64,000 nt of DNA. Origin: Parafrigoribacterium mesophilum. Its GTDB lineage: Bacteria; Actinomycetota; Actinomycetes; Actinomycetales; Microbacteriaceae. The notes under the pieces were generated by a model. That model had not been told where the DNA came from. It made no database searches and saw nothing but the letters and a program-made list of their open reading frames with translations. Location: NCBI RefSeq assembly GCF_039652555.1, contig NZ_JBDJAF010000003.1, forward strand, positions 238,084 to 302,083. The letters are read 5' to 3'. Position numbers and translations under genes: made by a program. This document shows positions 51,179 through 60,932 of this stretch, in pieces. Each line of letters opens with the position of its first letter. Position 1 is the stretch's first letter.

Positions 51179-52828
51179 ATGAAGGTTGCTGAAGCAGTGG
51201 GAAAGGCCCTAGCAGCTGCAGGCATAGGTCACATTTTCGGAGTCGTCGGCAGCGGCAACTTCCGTGTGACGAATGCGATGGTCGGCGAGGGTGTGCCGTT
51301 CACCGCCTCACGACACGAGAGCGGCGCCGCCCTGATGGCGGATGCATACACTCGCATGTCTGGTCGCACCGCGGTTCTCACGGTGCACCAGGGCCCCGGC
51401 TTCACCAACGCGTTGACCGGAATCACGGAGGCGGCCAAGAGCCACACACCGATGCTGGTCTTGGCGCCGCACGCCCCGGACTCGCTCAAGGCGTCCAATT
51501 TCTGGGTCGACCAGACGGCCATGGCCCTCGGCGCCGGCTGCGTGGTGGAACGCATCCAAGGACCCGGCAGTGCGGTCGACGACGCGCTGGGCGCCCTGGC
51601 TCGCGCGCGTGACGAGCGCTGCACCGTAGTGCTGATCATGCCGAACGAGATCCAGGAGGACGAGTTTCAGCCACCGGCCAACGCCGCCGCTCCCGCTGTT
51701 CCTGGAGTGGTGGCAGGCGCCTCGCCCGAGGAGGTATCGCGGCTCGTGGGGCTGCTCGGCTCAAGCGATCGTCCGGTTTTCATCGCCGGCCGTGGTGGCC
51801 TTGGCGCGCGTGATGAGCTGCTTGCACTGGCGGAAAGCTCCGGCGCTCTCCTCGCCACCTCGGCGGTGGCCCGAGGGCTCTTTTCCGGCGAGGAGTGGAA
51901 CCTCGATGTGAGTGGTGGCTTCGCCACTCCCGCCGCGACAGCATTGATCGCCGAAGCGGACCTTCTTGTCGTGTGGGGAGCGAGCCTCAATCGGTGGACC
52001 ACGAGCAACGGAGCCCTTTTAAAGGGATCCAAGACCGTGGTGCAGATCGATGACCGACCGAATGCCCTGGGCCTGCACTACCCCGTTGACGTCGGCATCG
52101 TCGCGGACGTTGCGGAGACGGCCCGTCAAGTACAAGCTGCGTGGGCCTCAGCTGGCGAGCACGGTGACCGTTATCGCACTCCGGACGTGGCCAGGCGCAT
52201 TGAAGAAGCTGGTGACTGGAGGCTGGTCGAGTATGACGAGGTCACCTCCGCCGGCAGAATCGATCCGAGGACGCTGACCATCGCGCTCGACGAAATCCTG
52301 CCGATGGACCGGGTCGTGGTCCCGGACGGTGGGAATTTCAACGGGTATCCGGCGATGTACTTCCGGGTACCGGACCAGCACGGTTACTGCTTGCCGCTCG
52401 CGTTCGCATCCATCGGCCTGGGGCTCTCCTCCGCGATTGGCGCCGCCATTGCCGTGCCCGATCGCGCCGTCATCACCGGAGTAGGCGACGGCGGATTCCT
52501 CATGAGCCTCGTCGAGCTCGACACGGCGGTGCGCCTCGGGCTCAGGCTGGTGGTGGTGGTCTACAACGACGACGCCTACGGCGCCGAGGTGCACCATTTC
52601 GGACCGGAAGGCGTTCCACTGGACATCGTCCAATTCCCGCCAACGGACATCGCGAGCATTGCACGCGGATTCGGCTGCGACGCCCTCACCGTGACGGAGC
52701 CAGGCGACATCTCGAAGGTGCAGGAGTGGCTGGACGGTCCCCAGAATCGTCCGCTCGTGATCGACGCGAAGATCACGTCGTTCCTCTCCTGGGTCTCGAA
52801 GCACGCCTTCTCTGGTCCCGGATTCTGA
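51179..52828 (+). CDS. Thiamine-pyrophosphate-dependent enzyme, decarboxylase/synthase family (paralogue 2)
   Basis: TPP enzyme (549 aa), a clear paralogue of the one at 22535-24175: catalytic Glu47 (RHESGA), HQGPGFTNALTGI loop, GASLNRWTTSNG in the middle domain and GDGGFLMSLVELDTAVRLG...YNDDAYGAEVHHF in the PP domain. The start at ATG 51179 matches the paralogue (MKV-EAVG); ATG 51170, which overlaps the binding-protein stop as TGATG, would add three residues. Again it is the last gene of an ABC-importer operon, here Liv-type. Decarboxylation of an imported 2-oxo acid to an aldehyde, then oxidised by the convergent aldehyde dehydrogenase, is the best inference. Confidence 0.85.
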   Translation: MKVAEAVGKALAAAGIGHIFGVVGSGNFRVTNAMVGEGVPFTASRHESGAALMADAYTRMSGRTAVLTVHQGPGFTNALTGITEAAKSHTPMLVLAPHAPDSLKASNFWVDQTAMALGAGCVVERIQGPGSAVDDALGALARARDERCTVVLIMPNEIQEDEFQPPANAAAPAVPGVVAGASPEEVSRLVGLLGSSDRPVFIAGRGGLGARDELLALAESSGALLATSAVARGLFSGEEWNLDVSGGFATPAATALIAEADLLVVWGASLNRWTTSNGALLKGSKTVVQIDDRPNALGLHYPVDVGIVADVAETARQVQAAWASAGEHGDRYRTPDVARRIEEAGDWRLVEYDEVTSAGRIDPRTLTIALDEILPMDRVVVPDGGNFNGYPAMYFRVPDQHGYCLPLAFASIGLGLSSAIGAAIAVPDRAVITGVGDGGFLMSLVELDTAVRLGLRLVVVVYNDDAYGAEVHHFGPEGVPLDIVQFPPTDIASIARGFGCDALTVTEPGDISKVQEWLDGPQNRPLVIDAKITSFLSWVSKHAFSGPGF

Positions 52829-52861
52829 GTGCAAGGATGACGTTCGTCGAGTGCCTTCGGC

Positions 52862-54328
52862 TCACCCCTTTGGCAGCGCAATGCTGCGCGTCGCCATGAA
52901 CTCGCGGAGGCCTTCGATTCCCATTTCCCTGCCCATGCCGCTTCCCCGCACACCACCGAACGGGGCACGCTGGTCCAGCGAGGAGGGGCCGTGATTGTTG
53001 ATGAAAACATAGCCGCTCGTCAGCTTCGCGCCGACTTCCGCTGCGCGGGTCAGGTCCGCGGTCCACACCGACGAGCACAGCCCCGCCCACGTGTCGTTGG
53101 CCGCCTCGATCGCCTGAGCGTCGTCATCGAACGGGATGATGGGAATGGTCGGTCCGAACTGCTCTTCCTGCACCACGCGCAGCGACGGGTCCGGATCCAA
53201 CACGAGGCTCGGCCGCAAGAAATAGCCCTCCCGTAACCCTTCCTCACGCGGCAGGGCAGCAAAGTCCCGCACCTGGGTGCCTGCTGCGCGTGCTTCGTCA
53301 ACGAGCCCTGCGACAAAATCGCGCTGTCGAGCATTGTTGAGCGGTCCCATGGTCGTCGCCTCGTCAAGGCTGTGCCCAAGAACGGTCTTCTCGAGAAGAG
53401 CCGCAAACCCATCGACAACCTCCCGATACCGTGAACGGTGCACGTAGATGCGCTTCACCGCCATACAGATCTGGCCAGCGGTGCGGAAGGTACCGTCGAA
53501 CATCCGGTTCAGCGCGTCAGTGTCGAGCACCGCGTCATCGAAGATGACGGCAGGGTCGTTGCCGCCCAACTCCAGCATCACCTTGGTCAGGCTATTCGAC
53601 GCCATCTCCATGATGCGGCGTCCACCTCCGGGGCTTCCCGTGAAGGAGACCATCGCCACGTCGTCATTCTTCACCAGGGCCTCGCCGATCTCGGCATCCA
53701 GGCCGGTCACGACGTTCAGCACGCCGGCAGGCAGTTGCTCAGCGACCCGTTGCACGATGCGTGTGATCGCGAGCGGCGTCGTGGGCGGTGGCTTCACAAT
53801 CACCGTGTTGCCCGCCAGCAACGCGAACGGCAAAGATGCGCCGAGAATCGACAACGGCCAGTTGTACGGCACGATGATCGTGATCACGCCGAGCGGAACA
53901 TACGCCACCGTCGTTTCATGTGGCGGACCGGGGAGAACGGTCACCCGCTCAACCTGGTCGGCCAGAGCAGTCGCCAGTCCGAAGCGGCGGTTGAACGACA
54001 GCAGATCGAAGACCGACTCCCTCTTGATCTTGCCGTTTTCCAAGCTGAGGATGGTCGCGTCCTCATCCTGAAGGGCCGCGAGAACGCCGAGGCTGGCATC
54101 CAGCATGGCCGCCCGCTCGGCCGGCGTGCGCGCCGCCCACTCGGGTTGCGCCTTCTTCGCTGCGGCGACGGCGTCAAGAGCTTGTTCCCGTGAGGCGGCA
54201 GCGGCCAGACCGACAGTGACGGCCGGATTCGCCGGATCGATGACGGGAAAGTCACCGGCGCCGGATCGCGCCACCCCATCGATGAACAAGCCGGTTCTGA
54301 CTAGCTCCCCTGACGTCTGGTAACTCAT
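52862..54328 (-). CDS. Aldehyde dehydrogenase
   Basis: NAD(P)-dependent aldehyde dehydrogenase (488 aa) with catalytic Glu in MLELGGNDP and Cys in GQICMAVKR; the Rossmann loop is FTGSPGGGRRIME. The VPLGVITIIVPYNWPLSI region is closer to the 'aldehyde dehydrogenase YneI/AldA-like' group than to betaine aldehyde dehydrogenase. ATG 54328 has GGAG 6 bases upstream; further in-frame ATGs precede it. Convergent with the TPP enzyme at 52828, it probably oxidises an aldehyde of the same pathway, e.g. vanillin or benzaldehyde. The substrate is not decided by sequence. Confidence 0.86.
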   Translation of the reverse strand: MSYQTSGELVRTGLFIDGVARSGAGDFPVIDPANPAVTVGLAAAASREQALDAVAAAKKAQPEWAARTPAERAAMLDASLGVLAALQDEDATILSLENGKIKRESVFDLLSFNRRFGLATALADQVERVTVLPGPPHETTVAYVPLGVITIIVPYNWPLSILGASLPFALLAGNTVIVKPPPTTPLAITRIVQRVAEQLPAGVLNVVTGLDAEIGEALVKNDDVAMVSFTGSPGGGRRIMEMASNSLTKVMLELGGNDPAVIFDDAVLDTDALNRMFDGTFRTAGQICMAVKRIYVHRSRYREVVDGFAALLEKTVLGHSLDEATTMGPLNNARQRDFVAGLVDEARAAGTQVRDFAALPREEGLREGYFLRPSLVLDPDPSLRVVQEEQFGPTIPIIPFDDDAQAIEAANDTWAGLCSSVWTADLTRAAEVGAKLTSGYVFINNHGPSSLDQRAPFGGVRGSGMGREMGIEGLREFMATRSIALPKG

Positions 54329-54757
54329 ACCCATCTCCATTGTTGGGACACCCGCTGTGCTGCATTGTGTCGCCGACCGCGCCGACACCTTTGTTGATAT
54401 TACCGCCCGCACAAGATAGCGTCGCTTAAGGATGCGAGCGATGTATAGCGGCGCGAAAGCAACCTGTACCCGAGGCACTTTCGATGCACGACGTATCACA
54501 GAAGGTTGCGAAATGCGAGCCTGCTACACCATCGCGACCCTCACGACGCCGAGGCAGAGCGAGCGGAGCATTCGCGACGTGACCGGTCGTCGTCCCACCG
54601 ACTTTGCGCACTCCTGCAGCGGCACGACGATCCTGGACCGCATGATCGACGTACTCCGATGAGCATCTGACGACAACGCCACATTCTTCCGCACGGGCCA
54701 CTGGCTCTCGGAGGCACCAAGAGAAGAGACAGACAAAGAAGTAAGAAGGGAATGTCA
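54329..54757. other. 429-bp divergent gap
   Basis: Region between the divergent aldehyde dehydrogenase and orphan binding-protein genes. It contains a 22-bp inverted repeat, GTGTCG...CGACAC (54367-54388), close to the dehydrogenase start, and a good minus-strand -10-like TAATAT (54397-54402). A 76-codon frame at 54432-54662 has no ribosome site or recognisable product and is not called. Nothing else is clear. Confidence 0.5.
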
Positions 54758-56026
54758 ATGAAGACAACAATCAGCGCTGCCAGCAAGGTGACAAGTGTCG
54801 TCGCCGTCGCAGCAATGCTGGCCATGGGGATGGTCGGGTGCTCCGCCCGAGAGGGCACCACCTCGCCCAGTGGAGGACCTGCCAATGATCCCGGGATCAC
54901 AGACACCACCATCACCCTGGGCGTCAACACGCCGCTCAGTGGGCCGGTGGCCGGCCCTGGAGGGTGTGCGCTTGCCGGCCTGCAGGCTTACCTGTATGCC
55001 GAGAATGATAAGGGTGGTATCAAGTTCGGCGACGGTCAAACCCGCAAGGTGACGATCAAGGCCTATGACGACGCCTACGACCCCGCGAAGGCAGTTTCCA
55101 ACTTCCGTCAAATGGTTGCAGACAAGGTCTTTGCGGATGTCGGTGGTCTCGGCACGGGGAACAACCTGGCCATCATGCCGATCGCCAACCAGGAGAAGGT
55201 GCCCCAGCTCTTCCTCCAGTCCGGAAGCACCGCCTTCAGCAGTGACCAAAAGGCGAACCCATGGACCCTGGGGTGGCTGCCGACGTACCACAGCGAAGGT
55301 GAGTCGTTTGGCAAGTTCCTTGCCTCGGCGAACAAGCCGATCACCGTCGCCAGCCTGGCCCAAAACGACGACGTGGGACAAGACTACGTCGCAGGGCTCA
55401 AGGATGGCATCAAGGGATCCCAGGTCAAGATCGTCGCAGAAGCCACCTACAACGTCACCGACCCGACGGTGGACGCGCAGGTGACCAAGCTCGCCGCGAG
55501 CAAGGCCGATGTGTTCTTCTCCGCCGACGTGCAGGTACCCTTGACCGTCGCATCACTCTTGAAGGCACAACAGCTGGGGTGGCTGCCCGCCGTATTCCTC
55601 CCGTCGAACACGTCCGCCAAGGCGACGATCCTCGACCCTGGCAAGGCTGACGCGTACCCCGCCGTCTACACCACGGCATCGGCCAAGAGTCAGGTGAACC
55701 CGGCATTTGCGAACGATCCCGACGTGAAAGCTTTCGTCAACGACATGAAGAAGTACTCGTCGGATATCACCACGACGATCGTTCCTCAGTGCGCATGGGG
55801 TTACGCCATCGGCGCCACCTTGGAGGCCACCTTCAAGGCCATGAAAGCGCCCACCCGGGCAGCCCTCATGGACGCAGCCCACAGCCTGAAGGGCCTCGAG
55901 GTACCGATGATGCTCCCGGGCATCACCGTCAACACCACGAGCACGGACCGGGCGCCGGTTGACTCGGCGCAGGTCCAGAAGTTCACCGATGGAAGCTACG
56001 TCAACGCGAAGTCGTTCGAAGGCTGA
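54758..56026 (+). CDS. Liv-type ABC transporter substrate-binding lipoprotein (paralogue B, orphan)
   Basis: Binding lipoprotein (422 aa), a close paralogue of the protein at 49902-51170: lipobox MVGC (Cys28), DPGITDTTITLGVNTPLSGPVAGPGG, YDDAYDPAKAVSNFRQMVADKVFADVGGLGTGNN. ATG 54758 is preferred because AAGGG lies 7 bases upstream; ATG 54752 is too close to it. No permease or ATPase follows, so it probably shares the Liv membrane complex at 46429-49835 with a different ligand. A strong terminator follows. Confidence 0.9.
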   Translation: MKTTISAASKVTSVVAVAAMLAMGMVGCSAREGTTSPSGGPANDPGITDTTITLGVNTPLSGPVAGPGGCALAGLQAYLYAENDKGGIKFGDGQTRKVTIKAYDDAYDPAKAVSNFRQMVADKVFADVGGLGTGNNLAIMPIANQEKVPQLFLQSGSTAFSSDQKANPWTLGWLPTYHSEGESFGKFLASANKPITVASLAQNDDVGQDYVAGLKDGIKGSQVKIVAEATYNVTDPTVDAQVTKLAASKADVFFSADVQVPLTVASLLKAQQLGWLPAVFLPSNTSAKATILDPGKADAYPAVYTTASAKSQVNPAFANDPDVKAFVNDMKKYSSDITTTIVPQCAWGYAIGATLEATFKAMKAPTRAALMDAAHSLKGLEVPMMLPGITVNTTSTDRAPVDSAQVQKFTDGSYVNAKSFEG

Positions 56027-56056
56027 CTTGTCTTAGACAGAGTCGAATGACAACGG

Positions 56057-56088
56057 CAGCGGCCCCGGTCTCACGACCGGGGCCGCTG
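56057..56088. terminator. Strong bidirectional terminator
   Basis: CAGCGGCCCCGGTC (56057-56070), loop TCAC, GACCGGGGCCGCTG (56075-56088): a perfect 14-bp stem followed by TTTCCC. It lies between the convergent orphan binding-protein and benzoylformate decarboxylase genes. Confidence 0.9.
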
Positions 56089-56104
56089 TTTCCCGATGCC
56101 ACCG

Positions 56105-57718
56105 CTAAGAGGCGTAGGTGGCTTCCGGCGCGATCGCGACTTCGAGCACGAGCGGTTCGCTCCGCGATGCGAGTGTCGGGATGATGCGCTCCAGGGCCGA
56201 AGTGAGTTGCGCATAACCATCGACTCGGTGCGACTCAACGCCCAGGCCCTCGGCTATCCGGGAGACGGAAAGTCCCTCGAACGACGGCCAAGGAGTTTTG
56301 CCGACCCGCTTTTCGGCCAAGCGATTCATAACGGCGTACCCATTGTTATTCAGCACGATGAACACGATCCCGACGTGCAGGCAGTGAGCCGTCCACAGCG
56401 ACTGAATACAGTACATCGATGCGCCGTCGCCGACGATGCCGAGAACCGGATGCGTCGGACGCGCGAGCTTGATGCCGATCGCTGTCGGCATCGCGAAGCC
56501 GAGTCCCCCCATGGCGGGAGCGAGGTAGCCGAACGGTCGTCGTATCGGCACCAGCGCAATGAACGCCGGCCGGGACGATGGGGCCTCCACAACCATCGTC
56601 GTCTCTTCGGGTAGCGCGGTCGCGAGCTGTTGGAAAACGTGCGCGGCCCGTAACGGCTCTCCCCGATCCGGCGGGTCGAGCCGATAGGCCGTGTCACGAG
56701 GACTCGGTACCGGCGCCCTCACCGGGAGGGTGACGTCGCCGAGCAGGTCGGTCAAGGTCGAACACAGCGTCGCCGGATCGCCGATGATCGACAGTTCTGC
56801 AGGCGAACGATTCGCCTCAGCTTCGTCGGCGGTGATCACAAACAATCGCATCCCATCGGGCACGACAGGGCCGGACGCATAGGGGTAAAGCCGGAGTGCA
56901 GCCGCGCCAACAACGACAAGGACGTCGTGATCGGCCAACTCCTTCCTGATCCGAGGCCTGTCGGCGGGGAGGCTACCCCGGAAGAGCGGGTGATCCTGCG
57001 GAAAGCCCGCGCGCGAGCTGAATGCCTCCTGCCAGACGGGAGCGCCCAGCCGTTCCGCCAGAACGGTCAAAGCAGACCAGCCCGCTTCGGAGTCGTTACC
57101 CGCCCCCGCGATGATGGCAGGTGAGGAGGATCCGCGAAGCGCGATCACCAGTTCGGTGAGTTCGGCGGGTGTTCCGCTTGGTGCCACGGCGACGCGACGT
57201 GCCGCGGCGTTCGCGCTCGGGTCCGCCGGTGCGTCCCAGTCATCCATGGGCACGATGACGATCACCGGACCGCTGCCTTGCCGGGCGACATGCGCCGCGC
57301 GCCGTACGGCCGACGGCACATCTGCCGCAAGCACGGGGGTGAGGACCTCCAGCGGATACTCGCCAGCAAGCCCCTGAAGCCGGCCCGACAGAAACGGCTG
57401 GAGCGCGAGGTGGCGGCGATCCTGCTGGCCAACGACGATCACGAGCGGGATGTGATTGGTACGCGCCGTAGCGATCGCCCCGACCGCGTTTCCCAATCCG
57501 GCGGTGGTGTGCAAGAGCACGAAGGACGGGTTCTCGGTTCCGAGGGCGTAACCGGACGCGATACCGACGACAGAACCTTCATGAAGCGCGAGGACGAATT
57601 TGAAGTCATCGGGAAGGGCCGTGAGGAACGGGATCTCGGTGGACCCGGGATTCGAAAAAATCGTCGTCATGCCCTCTTCGCGCATGATGTCGAAGCACGC
57701 GTCCCGCACAGTTGTCAC
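56105..57718 (-). CDS. mdlC: Benzoylformate decarboxylase
   Basis: TPP-dependent decarboxylase (537 aa) converting an aroylformate to the aldehyde and CO2. From GTG 57718 the catalytic residues fall exactly at Pseudomonas putida MdlC positions: Ser26 (NPGST), Glu47 (LHEGS) and His70 (LLHTTAG); the MdlC His281 corresponds to the His in FPQDHPLF. PP-domain motif GDGASMYCIQ...LNNNGYA is present. GAGGAG lies 8 bases before GTG; the frame extends upstream into the tRNA region without a ribosome site. It differs from the two Liv/Ssu-linked TPP enzymes in lacking the RHE motif. With the aldehyde dehydrogenases and LigM it suggests use of vanilloylformate-like lignin products (inference). Confidence 0.9.
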   Translation of the reverse strand: MTTVRDACFDIMREEGMTTIFSNPGSTEIPFLTALPDDFKFVLALHEGSVVGIASGYALGTENPSFVLLHTTAGLGNAVGAIATARTNHIPLVIVVGQQDRRHLALQPFLSGRLQGLAGEYPLEVLTPVLAADVPSAVRRAAHVARQGSGPVIVIVPMDDWDAPADPSANAAARRVAVAPSGTPAELTELVIALRGSSSPAIIAGAGNDSEAGWSALTVLAERLGAPVWQEAFSSRAGFPQDHPLFRGSLPADRPRIRKELADHDVLVVVGAAALRLYPYASGPVVPDGMRLFVITADEAEANRSPAELSIIGDPATLCSTLTDLLGDVTLPVRAPVPSPRDTAYRLDPPDRGEPLRAAHVFQQLATALPEETTMVVEAPSSRPAFIALVPIRRPFGYLAPAMGGLGFAMPTAIGIKLARPTHPVLGIVGDGASMYCIQSLWTAHCLHVGIVFIVLNNNGYAVMNRLAEKRVGKTPWPSFEGLSVSRIAEGLGVESHRVDGYAQLTSALERIIPTLASRSEPLVLEVAIAPEATYAS

Positions 57719-57795
57719 AGTGTCAGCTCCTCGCCCGATCCCAGCTGGTAGTGCCTCGGGCCAGTTACCCGACGCGAAATTCCACCTACGCAAAG

Positions 57796-57825
57796 AGGCC
57801 GGAAACTCGTAAGTTTCCGGCCTCA
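57796..57825. terminator. Hairpin downstream of tRNA-fMet
   Basis: GAGGCCGGAAACT (57796-57808), loop CGTA, AGTTTCCGGCCTC (57813-57825): a perfect 13-bp stem. Read along the minus strand it follows the tRNA by 6 bases and is followed by TTT, so it is the likely tRNA terminator. Confidence 0.85.
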
Positions 57826-57831
57826 TCTTGT

Positions 57832-57905
57832 TGCGGGGGCTGGATTTGAACCAACGACCTCTGGGTTATGAGCCCAGCGAGCTACCGAACTGCTCCACCC
57901 CGCGG
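57832..57905 (-). tRNA. Initiator tRNA-Met (CAT)
   Basis: 74-nt tRNA with anticodon CAT. The C1-A72 mismatch at the acceptor end and three G-C pairs at the base of the anticodon stem (GGGCTCATAACCC) mark it as initiator tRNA-fMet. The T-arm GGTTCAAATCC is present. CCA is not encoded; AC follows the discriminator A. It separates the catabolic block from core genes to the right. Confidence 0.95.
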
Positions 57906-57954
57906 CACAAGGAGTAACTCTATCACACCGGTTGTGGCAGTTCGGCGGCGCGGG

Positions 57955-60855
57955 CTACTTGTCGGCGGCCAACGCTGCCTCGAGCGCTTTCTGGAGACGC
58001 TCGTCCGCCTGCGCCGCCGCGACCAGATCGTTCTGGGCGTAGGCGGCTTCGCGATCCTTCAGCGCGGTGGCGGCATCCTGCAACGCGGTCTGCAACGCGG
58101 TGTTGGAGCTCGGCGTCGTCGGCGTCGTGGGAGTGGTGGGCGTGGTGGGCGTTTCGGTTCCCGGCGGAGTCGGCGGGGTCTCCACACCGGTGTCACCGGC
58201 CGTGGCCCCGGAGTTGCCGCCGAACAGTTTGTCGAGTGCGGCATTGAGCGTCGGCTCGAACGCGATCTTGTCGCCGAAGGCCACCAGCACCTTCTGCAGG
58301 ATCGGATAGCTTGTCTCGCCCGTCGACTTGATGTAGACCGGCTGCACGTAGAGCAGCCCGCCGCCGACCGGCAGGGTCAACAGGTTGCCCTTGACGACAT
58401 CCGTGGAGCCCTGACTCAGCAGGTTCAACTCTGTGGAGACCGTGGGGTCGGAGTTGAAGTTGTTCTGAACCTGGCCGGGGCCTGGAACGGTGTTCTGCTT
58501 GGGCAGCGCGAGCAGGGTGAACTTGCCGTAGTCGGGCGAGATCTTCCCCGGTGTGTTGCCGGCATCCGCGTCGACGGCGAGGTAGCCGGCCAAGATGTCC
58601 CTGGCGTTCTGCGGAATATAGGTCGAATACAGCGAGAACGCCGGCTTGTCCGCTCCGGGCATCTTCATGGTGAGGTAGTACGGGGGCTGCAGCGTCTTCA
58701 CGCCCGCGGTGGTGACCGGCTCGTTCGGTGTGATCCAGGCATCGTCGTTCGAGTAGAACGAGTCGGCCTTCGTCACGTGGTAGGTGCCGAGGATGGCGCG
58801 CTGCACCTTGAACAGGTCGGCCGGGTACCGTACGTGGCTGAGCAATTGCGAGCTCATCTTGCTCATCGGCTCGAGCGTGTTCGGGAAGATCTTCTGCCAG
58901 GTCTTCAGGATCGGATCCTGATCATCCCAGGCATACAGCGTCACCTTGCCGCTGTAGGCGTCGACCGTGGCCTTCACCGAGTTGCGGATGTAGTTGATGT
59001 TGTCCACCGCGAACGCCGGTGCCGGCGTGTAGGTGTCGGCGATGGACCGGCTCAGCTGCCGGATGTCCGAGTACGGGTAGGTGTCGCTCGTGGTGTATCC
59101 GTCGACAATCCAGACCACCTTGCCGTCGACGACGGCGGGGTAGGCGTCGCTGTCCAGCGTCAGGTACGGGGCCACCTTCTGCACGCGCTCCTTCGGGTCG
59201 CGCTCGTAGAGGATCTGCGAATCGTTCGTCACAGCGTCAGAGAGGAACACCTGCTCCGACTGGAACTTGATCGCGAAGATCAGCTTCTTGAAGATGTTGT
59301 CCAGCTTCGGTCCGCCGTTGCCCTGGTAGGTGGTGGTGGCGTTCTGGTTGCTGGACTGGTCACCGGAGGGGTAGTCGAGCTCGATCTGCTTGGCACCCTT
59401 CGGCGCGCCGACGATCGAGTAGGCGGGTGAGTTCTCACCGAAGTAAATACGCGGTTCGAATTTGCCGAGAGCTCCGCTGCTGGGGATCCCGGACTCCAGG
59501 AACACCGGCAATCCGTCGCTGGAGCGCTGGTTGCCGTAGGCGGCGACCACGCCGTAACCGTGCGTGTACACCACGGTGTTGTTGTACCAGCTGCTGGCGC
59601 TGCCGAGTTTGGAGATGTCGAGCTCGCGCACGCCGATCACGGTGTCCTGCGTTTCGCCGTTGATCGTGTAGCGGTCAACGTCAAGGCGCGGCTCGAACTG
59701 GTAGTACTGCTTGATCTGCTGCAGCTGCGCGTACGCCTCGGTCACCAGCGCGGGGTCGATGATGCGGATGTTTGCGGTGGTCTCGGCGTCGTTGCGCAGG
59801 GCGCCCGGTTCGGTGTCGGTCGCCGCCGTATACGGCGCCTCCTTCACCTTCGCCACCCCGTAGGCATCCCTGGTCGCGTCGATGTTGCGCTGAATGTACG
59901 GCGCCTCCGCCGTCTTCGCGCTCGGGTCGACCTGGAACTTCTGCACGAACCACGGATACACGGAGCCGATCAACAGTCCCATCACCAGCAGCAGTGCGGT
60001 GCCGATGATCGGGAAGCGCCAGCGGCCGTTGAATGCCGTGATGATGAACAGCACGGCGACGATCGCCGCGGCTCCTGACAGGATCTGACGTCCTGGGATG
60101 AGCGCGCTGACGTCGGCGTTCGACGCGCCGACCAGCAGGTCGGTGGTGCTGCTGGTGGCCATTGTGGCGTACTGGTCGAGCCAGATGCTCAGCGCCTGCA
60201 CCGCGAGGTACACCGCGCCGATGATCGCCAACTGAATGCGCGCCGCCTTCGAGATGCGCAGTTCACGGCCGTTGAGCCGCAGCGAGCCGTACAGGTAGCT
60301 GGTGGCGAGGGTCGCCAGCGCCGACAACAGGATGACGGCGGAGGCGAAGGCCAGGGCTGACTGGAAGAACGGCAGGTTGAACAGGTAGAACGCCACATCG
60401 AGGTGGAACTGCGGGTCCTTGATTCCGGTCTGGGTCTGGTTGAGGAATTCGAGCGCCAGCGGCCACCTCGAGGAGGTGGCCACCCCGGCGAAGATGCCGA
60501 GCAGAATCGGGATGCCGATCATCGCCACCTGCCGCAGCGGCTCGATGACCTGCTGGTAACGGTCCAGTTGCGCGTTGAGCTTGGCGTACATCGGCCGGGA
60601 GCGGAACGCGAGTTGCAGGCTGACCCACACCGGAATGGCCATGCCGAAGAAGCCGACGAGGAACATGGTGCTGCCGGCGAGCCACTGTGTGGTGAGCACG
60701 CCGAGGAAGCCGAGCTGGTCGAACCAGAGCCAGTCGGTGTAGAGGCTGGCGAAGATGAAGAAGACGATGACCAGGGCGACGATGACGCCGATAGCGATGC
60801 CGAGCGTAGCTCTCGACCGTCTGGGCGGGCGCTGTGATGTTTCGGAGGACGTCAA
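57955..60855 (-). CDS. UPF0182 family membrane protein
   Basis: Large conserved actinobacterial membrane protein (966 aa) of unknown function. The N-terminal third holds about seven hydrophobic segments (first: LGIAIGVIVALVIVFFIFASL, after a basic start). The central part is a large domain (LDVDRYTINGETQDTVIGVREL; YPADLFKVQRAILGTYHVT). The C-terminus has a Thr/Pro-rich linker (repeats of TPTTPT) and a charged helix. TTG 60855 has CAGGAG 7 bases upstream. Length and pattern match the family. Confidence 0.9.
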   Translation of the reverse strand: MTSSETSQRPPRRSRATLGIAIGVIVALVIVFFIFASLYTDWLWFDQLGFLGVLTTQWLAGSTMFLVGFFGMAIPVWVSLQLAFRSRPMYAKLNAQLDRYQQVIEPLRQVAMIGIPILLGIFAGVATSSRWPLALEFLNQTQTGIKDPQFHLDVAFYLFNLPFFQSALAFASAVILLSALATLATSYLYGSLRLNGRELRISKAARIQLAIIGAVYLAVQALSIWLDQYATMATSSTTDLLVGASNADVSALIPGRQILSGAAAIVAVLFIITAFNGRWRFPIIGTALLLVMGLLIGSVYPWFVQKFQVDPSAKTAEAPYIQRNIDATRDAYGVAKVKEAPYTAATDTEPGALRNDAETTANIRIIDPALVTEAYAQLQQIKQYYQFEPRLDVDRYTINGETQDTVIGVRELDISKLGSASSWYNNTVVYTHGYGVVAAYGNQRSSDGLPVFLESGIPSSGALGKFEPRIYFGENSPAYSIVGAPKGAKQIELDYPSGDQSSNQNATTTYQGNGGPKLDNIFKKLIFAIKFQSEQVFLSDAVTNDSQILYERDPKERVQKVAPYLTLDSDAYPAVVDGKVVWIVDGYTTSDTYPYSDIRQLSRSIADTYTPAPAFAVDNINYIRNSVKATVDAYSGKVTLYAWDDQDPILKTWQKIFPNTLEPMSKMSSQLLSHVRYPADLFKVQRAILGTYHVTKADSFYSNDDAWITPNEPVTTAGVKTLQPPYYLTMKMPGADKPAFSLYSTYIPQNARDILAGYLAVDADAGNTPGKISPDYGKFTLLALPKQNTVPGPGQVQNNFNSDPTVSTELNLLSQGSTDVVKGNLLTLPVGGGLLYVQPVYIKSTGETSYPILQKVLVAFGDKIAFEPTLNAALDKLFGGNSGATAGDTGVETPPTPPGTETPTTPTTPTTPTTPSSNTALQTALQDAATALKDREAAYAQNDLVAAAQADERLQKALEAALAADK

Positions 60856-60932
60856 GAAACTGCTCCTGGCTCGAAGGTAGGGTTGCTGCCCATCTTAAGG
60901 CCCAATGCTGGGCGGTGGGCCCGCCGACCGGA

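Noticed and set aside
54432..54662. A 76-codon frame in the 54329-54757 gap
   Set aside because: No Shine-Dalgarno and no recognisable product; composition looks non-coding.
57868..59430. A 520-codon open frame antisense to the UPF0182 gene
   Set aside because: The opposite strand encodes a recognised full-length family protein; this frame is Arg/Val/Gly-rich without motifs.
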